This document shows positions 35,871 to 46,919 of a DNA stretch of 64,000 nucleotides, in pieces. Under the pieces are notes generated by a model. The model had not been told where the DNA came from and did no database searches. It worked only from the letters and a program-made list of their open reading frames with translations. The translations under genes were made by a program, and so were the position numbers. How positions within the stretch are numbered: position 1 is the first letter of the stretch; each line of letters begins with the position of its first letter. Source of the DNA: Rhodamnia argentea (lineage: Eukaryota; Streptophyta; Magnoliopsida; Myrtales; Myrtaceae); contig NC_063155.1 in assembly GCF_020921035.1 (NCBI RefSeq), positions 27,459,294 to 27,523,293 of the forward strand, read 5' to 3'.

Positions 35871-38800
35871 GTTGGCGACCTCCAAACGACAGCAGCCGAT
35901 CCGAGCTCCGGCTTTTTTCTCTTCACCGGCGAAGTTATTCTCCGTCCGGCGAAGGCTTATAGACGGAGGAGACTGAGACGAAGCTGCGAAGGAGTACGCG
36001 ATAAGCCCTCCGAAAAACCTAGCAAAAATCAGGAGGGTAGGAAGAAATTAGAGAGAATCCGGAGGGGCGATTTTGGGAAGTTAGATAAATAAATAAGAAT
36101 CGGTCAGCTGTTGCTCGTTCTTCCAAAAGCCCCGTGGGCCTCAAGCAAAACGCGAAAACGGTATCCGAATCCATTGATTTTGAACCGTGACCCGCACGCA
36201 CCGCGCTGGGGTCGAGCTCTAAATCGAGACGAATACCAAAATTACTTCGACCCCCAAAAAAAAAAAAAAAATTAATACCGAACAACGATAATGAATTCCT
36301 CTTTTGCAATCAGGATAACAAAATCTTAATTTCAATCCCAGAAATTTTACGGTGATGGGCTTTGATCACGGTCCGAGGGGACTGATTAGGCATCACATCG
36401 GCACAGCCGAAAAAGTGAAAACACGAAGAAGTCCGAAAACATAAAAATCGAAAATATTGAAAAGGAGGAACCGCAACCTTTTCAACTGTCTGTCAATGGC
36501 GACAAAGAGTCGGGAACTTTTCATGACCTCTACAAATTTTTTTGAACTTCTTTGTTTTGAGAGTTTTTCTAAAGAAAAATAGTCACGGATGGCATGGTGC
36601 CTAATTAGATGCTAAGGTCCTTGGGCTTTTCCATCCGAAAATAATCTATCACCATGTTCTAAACCCAAAAAAAAAAAAAAGTGTTGACCAGTCGAGAAAT
36701 GATTTACTGCAGGGTTTACTTTAGCATCTATTCATATATGTACTTCAAAGCCTACTCACGTAACTCACTTAATTAGACGAGTCAAATTGTCAAAATTAAT
36801 TGATACATTGACCTATACAATTAAATCAAATTTTTCATCATTAATAAAGGTAAAGTCGGCGATCATCCAATGAGAGAGAGAGAGAGAGAGGGGTGATGAT
36901 AGAGGTTGAGGACGGCAACACTCGCAATAGCCATCGGAAATCGTGTTCACCGAAGGCGATGGAAGGAATTGAAGGATTAGAATACGCAGATGTTCGAGTT
37001 TTGCGACATTACTTTTTTTTTTTTTTTTTTTGGTGGAGATGTTTCAAAGAACTAACAAAATGTGGAACGACAACATCGGCTGATGCATCCAAGTTCCATC
37101 CCATTTCTCTCTTGCCAAAGGAATTATCCACTTGGTAGGTAGCCAAATTATCATGAACAGGCTTTCTTTTAAATTAAAAAAAAAAAACAAAACCCGGACA
37201 CGAACAGGCTTTTGCAAAGGTAACTTTTATGCCAATCGCTTTTCCCTGCTCGCACTTGCATGCTGCAAATTGACCGAGGCTCTCTTGGACTGGGTCACGG
37301 GCCCGTCAAGGCCCGGCCCATCTACAGAGGCCCGAAGGCTTTTTTTAGATGGGTTTGGGCGAGGGTACCTAGTGAGAAAACCCAATCTGACCCAACTTCA
37401 AATGAAATTGCGGGCCCTGTCTTAAGGCCTGACCCGATCCAACCCGAGCCCGCTCAAATCATAGGGTTCGCTGTTTTTCTGAACCTGGTGCCCGTGGCCG
37501 TTCGTGGCACGGTGTTTGTTTTGAAGTTCATTTGTGGCCATATGATGTTATCCCTTTTCCTCCATAAATTTTGCCAATTTATATGGGAGTATACCGCAAG
37601 TTGTATTCTGTAACACAACAAAAATTTTCCTTTTAACACATGAAAGAGAATCCCCTTATTTTTTCTACATCGTTTTGACGGCAACTAAAAAGATGAAAAT
37701 TATAATAGCCGTTCCGATAGCTTGTTTGGCATTTCGAATCTCAACACAATTGTCAAATAAATTCGGAGGCAAACTTTCGCTCGAAACTTTCTATACAAGC
37801 CTATTTTGCATGATATTACATCGTATGATCATGACATATTTATGTATAATTCGCAATCCGTAACTCATAAGACAGACATTGTCGCGTGATCCTCTAAACA
37901 TCTCGTTTTTAATTTCCACTTCAATCTTCTTCATTTAAAACACCGTCATCTCTCTTTTGGAGACAAGATGAAGATTCCCTACCTTGTTGTATGTGCTTCT
38001 ATTAGGAGCTTACTCGTTTGATTAAATAAAGCAGGCAAGGGCTCAAAATGTAAGTATTGAATAATGAGCGTTGGATTGATGATGCAAGTTTTATAGATCG
38101 CTCACTAGTGGTATTGTGATGCTATGACAAATCCGTTATTGTGGAATGAACGAGTTTTTGTAAGCTATACAAATTTCATTAATTTTTTAGAGTTGCATTG
38201 GATTGTAACTCTTTGGAATTGGTTTTGTCTTGAAATTATACATTTTTCTTTCATGCAAAATTAACGTTTTATTTTAGAAAAAAGAAGAAGGAAGTGTTGG
38301 GAGTCTTTATGCCCATAAAAGAAAAAGGAAAAAGGTTGTTTGATGGCAAATGAAATAACTTATCGACTTGATTTTTGCCTTGAATCAATCGGTTGAGTTG
38401 TGTGCGGCTGATGATTATCAAACCCGCTTGATCACAATGAATACCGAAATGTCACGTAATGTGATTATCAAACACACTTCTCGACCATGAATCCACTGAG
38501 TGATAAATTTCAAGAAATCTTTCACACGGGTCAACTTGAGACATTGAATGTGAGTATTAACCGAACAGAACATCTATGTCCCACCCAAAGCTATCTTTAT
38601 CCTCTCTCTTTTGTCAATACCCACCAACACGAACAACAGCCCAATGGTTATCCCTAATTTTGCCATCGCAGCATCCTCCCATCGCAGCTCTCAAGCTGCT
38701 CGCCATCGGGAATGGACATTGTTGCCACATCAATTGATATGGATGTGCCTGGGTGATCTAAGGTTATAGTCTTATGGCTTTCATTTTTCAGGAAAGGGGT

Positions 38801-40830
38801 TTATTTAATTGTTTTAATTATACGTGGCGGGTTTAAAAGATGTGAAATCGCAATTACAAAAGTATATAATGCATATCAGTAAAGTAAATTTTTTTATTTA
38901 TCTCAAAAATCTCTTTTTATAATGTTCTCTCTGTTATTTTTCAAGTGGATGTTAAGATAAAAGGAAAAGGGACTTACAGCGCTTAAGAGGGTAGCTAAAC
39001 ACTAGAGATTTAGGAAATTCTCATTTTGACAGAAAACACTTCCCCTCGAGCTGACTGAACCTCAACCCAAACAAAAGGAAGGACGATTCTTTCAGAGAGA
39101 CAGAGAGAGGGGGGCCATGATTGAACGCGTGGACTCCACGAGGGGGAATTGGGGAATGCGGTCAGCATGCTGACCGGGCAATATACGTGGCAGCTTCCAA
39201 TTGGACCAATAAACTAATGCTCGCAAATGGCCATCAAAGCACTGCCCCCCTACGATTCAAAGGTCAAATCATGATGGAGAGTCGCCACCTTACCCCCCTC
39301 GAACTCAGAATCGAGCATACCGGAGACGCGAAAGGTTTTGTTTTTTTCACTTTTCTTTTGAGGTTCCTTTTTCCTTTATTGTTTTTTTTTTTCTGGAGAA
39401 AGCTATGGCTGCTTTTACGCGGCAAAAGCGCAGTGTCATTCCCCGTCGAGAACGTAATAGAAGATAGAGAAACATAAAGATTTCTCTCAACCGAGAAAGT
39501 TACGAAGTATGGCAAGGATTCACAGTATCGCCTTGGTCCCCCAAATTAGTCCTGGATTGAGGAGCAGTTTGTCTTTGTCTTCTTTCAGCTTTGTATGTAT
39601 ATAAGCTCCACCGCGCGGGCCCTCTCTGACCGCCATGCTCATGCGAGACCAGCTTCAATGCGGCGCGCGAGGCAGAGAAGCAAGAGAAGAGAAGCAAACT
39701 AACGAGCAGCACTCACCACGCCATTAACCCTCCACCTTTTTAGCAAGCTCTTTCTGTTATATGTTTATGTCAGTCTGACTTTGATTCGAATGTTCCTGAT
39801 GCAATCCTCGTTCACCAATAGAGTTAAAAGACAAGGGATGAATCAGAAAAGGGCCGTATTAACTTCACATTCAAAGTCCGTGTCAGATTCCTTTAACTGA
39901 AATTTTGAGCATAGGAAAGTAGGGGGAAACCTTTTCGAGAAGATGAAAGCACGACACGTAATGCGGCCACTTAGAAGTTCAAAATCAGCCGGCCAAAGAA
40001 GTTACTGAAACATACAGGAGTGAACGGCCTGAGCAAGTTGATGTTTGCAGCTGACCCTGAAAATGAGGCCGGAGGTTGGATACCCAGGTTCTGACAGAAA
40101 AAAATGTTGAATGCCCAAAACTAGCTCAGAGATCAAGCATCAGAGAGTTGTAATAAACTGACCAGCTGTACCAAGTCAAGAATCATGACTCGTTGCCATG
40201 AAAGAAAGATGAGATGAAACCAAAGTTCTACGAGCGGAACAAATATCGACCAAAATCGAACCCTGGTGCATTACATTTGTCATGTGAACAGGATGCAATG
40301 TTCCAGTTTTCGCTTTCAATTCGTTCAAACTGCACGCACGGGGAATGAAATTGAAAAGCAGCAGCAAACAGTATGGAATCATGACGCTCAGATACCTTTG
40401 TAAATGATGCTTACATTTAGTTTCACAACACCAACTTACCGGAAAGAGAAATTGGAACAAATGCATTGTAACCAATGCCACTCGATCAGCAACAGTATGT
40501 CGGTAACCATTCAATTCTCAAAGGTTCTTTCTGGATTAACAACATTCACCTGTCTTCCCACTTTGTAGAAGCTTATTGTGATTAATGGAAAGAAATATAA
40601 ATAGAACCTACCTACCTTATCAAAATTAGCTATTTCAGAAAGAACACGAAGGAAAAATAGGAAAAAAGCTGATCTGAAAAAACAAGGAAGCTCCATATGT
40701 TTTTTAATCACAATTCAAATTCAGAGAGGTAGTCTGAACCAATACGCAGGGAGCCCCCCAATGTCACCAGAAGTCAGCAAGCACAGACCTTTAATCATCA
40801 AAATCTCCAATTCGAAAGGTCAACCCTTTG
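35871..40830. other. Spacer between OVA9 and DUF1639 genes
   Basis: The right end of OVA9 and the 3' end of the DUF1639 gene bound this 5-kb gap. It contains the OVA9 5' UTR and promoter (no TATA box evident), a GA microsatellite, a 'gggcccg/ggcccggcccat' patch near 37.29-37.45 kb, and AT-rich DNA. A plus-strand TATA-like 'gtatataagc' near 39596 has no recognisable gene behind it. Confidence 0.45.
36872..36890. repeat. (GA)n microsatellite
   Basis: About nine GA units in spacer DNA. Confidence 0.9.
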
Positions 40831-42086
40831 CTACCTCTGCACAGAAAAAGAACGGAACATTGATGTTATTCGAAGCTAATGATCAAAGTATATGACCAGA
40901 CATCAATCACATGATGATGGAGAAACAGAAACTCAGAAGACTAACTGCTTTCTTTCAAGCAGATAAATATAACATAATGAGCTAATGAGTGGTGTGTATT
41001 CACAAAAGCTATGTTTTTTCGATCCTCGATGAGATATTTTTGCAGAAACACAGTAATCAGAAGATCCACTCGCTAATCAAATTGAATTGGTATGGGTAGG
41101 GGCAATATTACCTTGCCGTTTTCAGGATTCTCGTCGACTTTGTAAGTGTCCACCGAGATCTCCGTCAACCACAGCCCCGGGAAAAGCAACTGTGAGAAAA
41201 CAACGCAAGACAACCAGAGAAGATCAGAACCCATAAGTCAAACCAACGCGACGTTCGATGATTTTCAGAAGGAAAATAGTTGGAGGATTACGCGTTCACT
41301 TACATCCAATTGCTTCTGTACATTTTTGGGCCGCTTCTTGAAACGCCGGGGCGGTCGGTGCCCCACCATCGCCATGAAGTCCTCCTCAATCTCCTTTCGC
41401 TTCAGCGCCACCGCGAACTTCGGTCTCTCCTCCGTCTTCTCTGTCGCGCCGCCGTTGTTACCTCTCAGGACCCTGGGCGACGACTTCGTGTCGTTTACAC
41501 CGGCGCCGGCGGCGTCTTCGACCATCGACGGAGAGCTGTTAACTCTCCCTCCGCCGCCGCCGCCGCCGATCGGAGCCTTGCACGCGGCCCTCCTCGTCCT
41601 CAGATTCCACGGCCTCGGCTCCTCCGCTGCCACTGCTGCAGCAGCCCCGGACTCAGCCTCGGCCTCCTCTGCCACGGCGGCGGCGGCCGCGGCGGCCACC
41701 GATTCCACCTCCTCCCTCAGCAGCTCGTCCTTCATCTTGTCCGTCTCGGCTCGCAGATCAAACATCAGCTTCTGCCTCACCGCCTCGATTCCGCAGTCGC
41801 CGCCGTCGTCGTCGTCGTCGTCGTCGTCCACGGCGGCGGCACCGACGATCCCACCGCTCCTCCTCCTCCGGTCCGAATCGCGCGCGAACCACCTCAGACG
41901 CTCGAAATCCGGCTCCCTCCGCTGGAAGGAGGAGTGAGATCTGGCGGGGGATCGGCGATCGGCGACAGCCGCGGAGGAGGAGTCGGCGGCCACCTTCATA
42001 CACCGCATGTAGCGCTGGCTGCCCCAGCGGAGGCGCGGGAGCGTAAAATTGTGGAGCGGCTTCGATCTCTCGGAGCCCATCGCCAT
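40831..42086 (-). CDS. DUF1639 family protein
   Basis: Three coding exons (42086-41304, 41189-41112, 40836-40831) give 288 aa. The start MAMGSERSKPLHNFTLPRLR and the following RWGSQRYMRCMKV are the family's N-terminal block. The middle is low complexity: an eight-Asp run (a GTC-repeat on the plus strand, 41804-41829), an Ala-rich stretch and a Gly run. The conserved DUF1639 core spans PWNLRTRRAACKAP, KEIEEDFMAMVGHRPPRR and KKRPKNVQKQLD, continuing across the first intron into LLFPGLWLTEISVDTYKV. The last coding exon is only Arg plus stop (AGG TAG) after acceptor gtgcag. Biochemical role unknown; the basic, Arg/Lys-rich core suggests a nuclear protein (inference). A Met 18 codons upstream is possible but not family-like. 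Confidence 0.9.
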
Positions 42087-42316
42087 GGAAGCACGGACTC
42101 GTTCTCTCTCGCCGACGAACTCTCCCCAACACACCATCACCGTGCGAGGCCAACTCGCGGGAAGTCGGAGCGATGGACAGCTCCGATCGAAGGGCCGGCG
42201 ATCTCCGGTCTCGGTCCGCTCGGATTTCCCCTCGGGAAAATCGTGTCTCTCTCTCTCTCTCTTCGCTCTCTTTTCTCTCCGCTCTCGCGTTTCAGAGCGT
42301 CGCCGGGAAACGGAAG

Positions 42317-42324
42317 TTTATATA
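42317..42324 (-). promoter_or_regulatory. TATA box of the DUF1639 gene
   Basis: On the minus strand 'cgtatataaactt' is a good TATA box about 230 bases before the start codon. The intervening 5' UTR holds a CT-rich run (TC repeat at 42245-42262 on the plus strand). Confidence 0.55.
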
Positions 42325-42349
42325 CGAAGTGAGGAGAAGCGGTTCTAAC

Positions 42350-43986
42350 GTTCGGGTTGGGCGTGTTTTCTCTTTTTTCCCTTTTTATTTTATTTTTCAC
42401 TTTCCTATTTTATTCTTTTGAATTGCCATTTTTTTTTTTTTTTTTTTTTTGTCATTGGGGGTGAGGAGAGTGCTAAGTTGCGCCGGGGGGGTGCTGTGGC
42501 GCGAGTAGCGTTGTTTGTTGCGTTTTTTTTTTTTTTCCCCGGGTGATAAAATGTCGCTTTTTGAAGAGAGAGTTGGCATAACCACCGTCGGATGGGAGGG
42601 CGGACCGTGGGGATGCCCTTTGAGAGCCGTCGGATTTTCATTTCAATCATTTTCGTTTTTTCCCCAGTGACTCGATCGTTTTCTAGTTTTTATTTTATTT
42701 TTATGGGTTCCGGCCATCTGTCGAATCCTTTCCCGATTCTTCTTTAGGCCAAAGTGACTGAGAGGATCCAAAATTTTGTGGGTGACATTGTTACTGTGCC
42801 TTCTGGAGTTTCGTTCTTTGAAATCCACCCGTGGCAACTGAAATTACTTGAATTTTATAGTTATTTAATTTTAATCACTTAATCCCACTATTTTCTTGGT
42901 CGGCGCATTTTTCATAGGAATTCGATTAACTAATGACATGGTTGGTGGAGGGAGACACATTCTAAAGATAAATATAGTACATTCACGATAGGGATAGCTA
43001 CCATGTAAGATTTGGTGGGACCACTATCAACTATTCTAAAAACTTCAACTATCAGTAGATATGTCAAAATGGGTCCAAACCTTGTTTAATAACTTGCAAA
43101 TCGTTAAATGGGTTATAACAAACTTAGCAGGCCGGCATAATCGATTAACAAAATAAAGATGTCAAAATAAGTGGGTTATAAGTAGGTTTATTGTGAACTC
43201 GTTTACAATACACTTAAGACAACCCATTTAAGAGGCTTCTACCCTTTCACTATCAGGTGGACTTAACCCACTTAATAGACCCAATAGTTAAAGGGATTTT
43301 TATAATTTTTATTTCTTTTAAAATTTCTGAATTTCTTTATAATTTTTATTTATTTTATTTTTTCTTATTCTTTTTATTCTGTCCTTTTTATTTTTTATTT
43401 TTTCGACGAAGTCCAACGAGAGCCGACCATTGCCAGATTTCGTAAGAAAAAAAAAGAAAAGGAAAGACAGGAAAAAAAAGAAATTAAAAATTTGTACGTA
43501 AAGGAAAAAAATCATTTCTAAAAAAAATTATAAAAGTTGTCCGCTAAATTTGTATTGCATGGAAATGTTTTAATAATAATTATACGTTAAAAAATTATAA
43601 GAAACATGTTTTATTAGATTGGTGTGAAAATGGAAGTGTATTAGTAATTTGGGTCGAATAAGGTATAGGTCAATAAATTTATATTACAAATGAATAAGTT
43701 ATAAATGGGTTAATTTACCGGCATGACGACCCATCTGTTTGATAAGGTCTACACCCATGTGGCACTTTTACCCTAGATTTTGAGGTAAATGTGTTACACG
43801 TCTATAAATTTGATTTTTTGGCTCCACAAAAAATAATTTGGTGGTAAAGACGTCACACGGGTATAAGTTTGGATTTTTTGTGTAGCACAAAAAATTTGGA
43901 GTAAATGGGTCACACAGGTACAAGTTTAGAATTTTTGACGTCACTAAAAAAAAAATGGAGGTGATTGTGTCACGGTAAACATAGGT
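42350..43986. other. DUF1639 upstream flank with TE debris
   Basis: T-rich homopolymers, then 'aaatgggttataa' type sequences at 43.06-43.27 and 43.65-43.74 kb that look like the two ends of an inverted-repeat element, and at 43.74-43.98 kb a fragment of family C ('acacttttaccctagattttgaggtaaatgtg'). No gene seen. Confidence 0.4.
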
Positions 43987-44914
43987 TCCGTTTGTTTCAC
44001 GGAAAATATTTTTTCAAAAAACATTTCTCCCAATTTCTCTTATTTGGGGGGCTGAAAATGAGTGGTCAACGGAAAATATTTTCCGGTCAACAAAAAAACC
44101 TTATAAAACTAAGGAAAATGATTTCCTCCTTTTGAGAAGAGGAAAACATTTTCCACACTTTTCATTCTTCCTCTCTTTCAACTATTTTTCTTTTTAATTA
44201 TTTTTTATTTCTTTTCATTTTTATTTTTTTTAAAAATTTGAAAATTTTATTTTTTATTTTTCGGATGAAATTAATTTTTTAATTACTTTCTTTATTTTTT
44301 TTCCTTTTTTTTTTTTTTTTTTTTAGTATTCTTTCTTTGTCGGTGGCCGGCCACGATCGTAGCCGGTGGTCGGCCATGGGAGACCCGGAGTTGCCGGCCT
44401 CAAGCGAGGCCAAGCGAGAAGTCATCGGCCTCGATCGAGGCCAGGCGAGCCGTCGCCGGCCTCGAGCAAGGCCAGGCGAGCCGTCGCTAGCCTCGAGCGA
44501 GGCCAAGCCAACCGCTGCCGCCCCTGATAAAGGCCTTTGGCGAGGCCAAGCGAACCGTCGCCGATCGTCGTCGAGGTCGGCGACCAGCAGAAAAATGTAA
44601 TTGAAAAAATAGAAAAAACATTAAAAAGAAAAAAAGAAAAGAGGAAGGAGAAAAAAGGAAAAAAAGACAAATAATTAAAAATATTAAAAATTGATTTTAA
44701 AAAATAAAAAATGGAAAAATGGAAAAATAATAAATTATTAAATGAAGTGCATGGAGGAAAATTAAATCCAATTTCCCATTCCAAACATCAGAAAATATTT
44801 TCCTAATCTATTTCATATTTCAACCAAATACCGAAAAATATAGTCATTTTCTTGGAAATTGACTTCCTGGAAAATATTTTCTAGAAACGACTTATTTTTC
44901 GCGAAACAAACGGA
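43987..44914. mobile_element. Inverted-repeat element, family D, best copy
   Basis: Ends 'tccgtttgtttcacggaaaat' and 'tttttcgcgaaacaaacgga' form terminal inverted repeats of about 15-20 bases. Further in, 'ggaaaatgatttcctcc' and 'gaggaaaattaaatcc...atttccc' also pair. T-rich and A-rich strands flank a GC-rich tandem array. No transposase frame; non-autonomous. No clear target duplication. Confidence 0.75.
44340..44560. repeat. GC-rich imperfect tandem array inside the family-D element
   Basis: Units of about 33 bases built on 'cctcgagcgaggccaagcga' plus 'ccgtcgccgg' recur five to six times. The period is a multiple of three, which keeps both strands open for short frames rich in Ala, Arg and Ser. 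Confidence 0.75.
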
Positions 44915-46919
44915 TTCATAATTTATGATTTTTTGTGGCTTTTTCCCTGTGCGAATCTACATTTTTTTTGAAACATAACAATTACATCCCTTTCGAATCT
45001 TGAAATGCACATGTTACGGTTTAAGATGGTAGAATATCTTTGGATATGTGTTTTTATTACGTCGCAATTAGAAGGCACGTCCCAAAAAGTATCAACTCCC
45101 AAAAAAATAAAAAGGAAGTCACGTACTTATTCCAATTAGAGGTGGAATTGGTCAATGGGAAGGTTTAGGCGAATCGGTCCACAGACCAAGCGTGATAGTT
45201 ATTGCTGGAGCCCGCGTACGATGAAAAAGAAAAACAGAACCTTTCGTAGTACCTTCGGCCGCGGGGGATCGAAGTCGGTCAAAATAAGCAAGCTTGAGCT
45301 CAAGATGGAACCTTTATCTCCTTCTTTCCTTTGCGGGTCTGGGTCCCGACCAAGAAGGCCATGTTGACATTGGGCCGATCCGTTTGTTAGAGTTCTTGCC
45401 CAGAGCCTTTACATGAACGTAGGTTTTTACGAAAAAGTAAATAGTGTTTAGTAATCACTATTCGCTTTAGACTAAAGGGCTTTTTCTTAAAGCAATTTCC
45501 TAAATAATACAAAAAAAGAAGAATGGATATGCTCGGACGATGAAGGACAAATCGGATGACACCAACGAGCCGCCGAGGTCGCGCGACCCCGCACCTAGCA
45601 TTTGCCGGTGCCACGCGACTTCACGTGTCGCCAAGGTTGCGCGATCCCGAGTGAGGGGATATTTAGGTCGAAAAACTACGGGCAAGGCGACTCGGGGTTC
45701 TCCGGCGAGGACGCTCATCGGATCCGAGCTCACTACCGACGATGCGCGGTGCCGGTTAAATATGCATAGTAAAGCGAGGGTGACAGTAAAATTGGAATTT
45801 CAATAATTTAACGAGGGTAAAGTTGGAAGAAAGGGTTCATGGAAGTTGCATTAGGTTAAAAGGATTTTGAAAGGCTAAAGTTCAATTCAAAGGCCTTTTT
45901 AGGACCGTGTTTACCAAACACCTCGATTTTGGCACTAGGGCATTTGGAGGCCCAAATGACTTTGGAAATGCTCTTCCGAATGCACTCTAAGTGGATTGGA
46001 CCCCGTGTCGAGTTTGAAAGTCATTTCGTCCGTCCTTTCGCCAATTAAAAGCCATTTGATTTTGTTACAACTAAACTGTAATTGTACTGTGACGTGGTCA
46101 TGCCACGAAGTATTGTGACCGGGAAGGGCAACTTCTGGAAAGCTGCTGGAAATTACATTAAAAGTGCAACACACATTTTTGCATTTGAAGCTACCAAACG
46201 AGTTCTTAAATTAAACATACTAAATCATCTTCATGAAATGATCTTGCCTAGATGGGCCGAAGTGGGTAAATATGGGTAGGCTTGAGCCCCGGGATTCAAA
46301 TTGTTTGCCAAGTCCTCCTAAGTTACGTTTTTCGCTCTATTGGCTCATGTGAGCTTCACAATTCAAGATTGGGGGTAGAGATTCCACTTGCCTATAAAAA
46401 GCGGTCCTAAGTTAACCCTTTGGGGGTGCGGTAATACACCTAAAAATTCATTAAATTAGATTAAATTCTCTTCATGAAACAATTAAGACCAGGAAGGGCC
46501 CCGGCATGCTCAAATCCCTTAGGAAAATTCTTTGCCAAGTTGGCCTAATATATGCTTCTGACCTTATTGACTCGAGCCAACTTGAGCGCGATAGCGGTTG
46601 CCATACGCACGATCGAGGTCATGGGAGAAAGTATCGTGATATTACTAATGCTTAGTTTGTGCGCCGGTACGGCTAGATTTGTGAACCTTCTATCCTATAT
46701 TGGTGAATTTCATTAATTCTAACCTAATTAGACCTACCTTGGTTTACTTTGGTTCAACCAAACAAAGAAAGTATTATTGAAAGGCCCAAGGCAGATGAAC
46801 AAGCAAAAGGCCCAATATTCTTGGCCCATTTCTGGCATATGATGTGGACCGTCGATATTACTGACTCAATTACGAAGTTGAATCTCAGGCCATCGCAAGA
46901 TCGCCACCGTTAATACAAG
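44915..46919. other. Spacer upstream of CysRS
   Basis: Includes a GC-rich patch (45.56-45.74 kb, 'gaggtcgcgcgaccccg') between AT-rich flanks, in the style of the foldback elements, and a pair of very diverged similar stretches at 46.2-46.4 and 46.44-46.6 kb ('cttcatgaaa', 'tttgccaagt', 'gactcgagccaactt'-like words). No gene seen. Confidence 0.4.

Noticed and set aside
35490..36092. 200-codon plus-strand frame
   Set aside because: Overlaps GlnRS exons 1 and 2 on the opposite strand and its leader; no domain.
37285..37450. 'ggcccggcccat' patch as a regulatory element
   Set aside because: Similar 'gggtc/ggcccg' words occur in other repeat debris here; more likely a transposon remnant.
39500..39712. 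Minus-strand frame starting with a signal-peptide-like MLLVSLLLFSCFSASRA
   Set aside because: The hydrophobic start is suggestive, but the rest has no cysteine pattern or family features, and the only TATA-like site nearby faces the other way. Not enough to call a secreted peptide.
41146..42332. Long plus-strand frames (263 and 350 codons) over the DUF1639 gene
   Set aside because: They are antisense to a well-supported coding exon and open only because it is GC-rich with codon repeats; the translations are low-complexity Ser/Pro/His/Arg.
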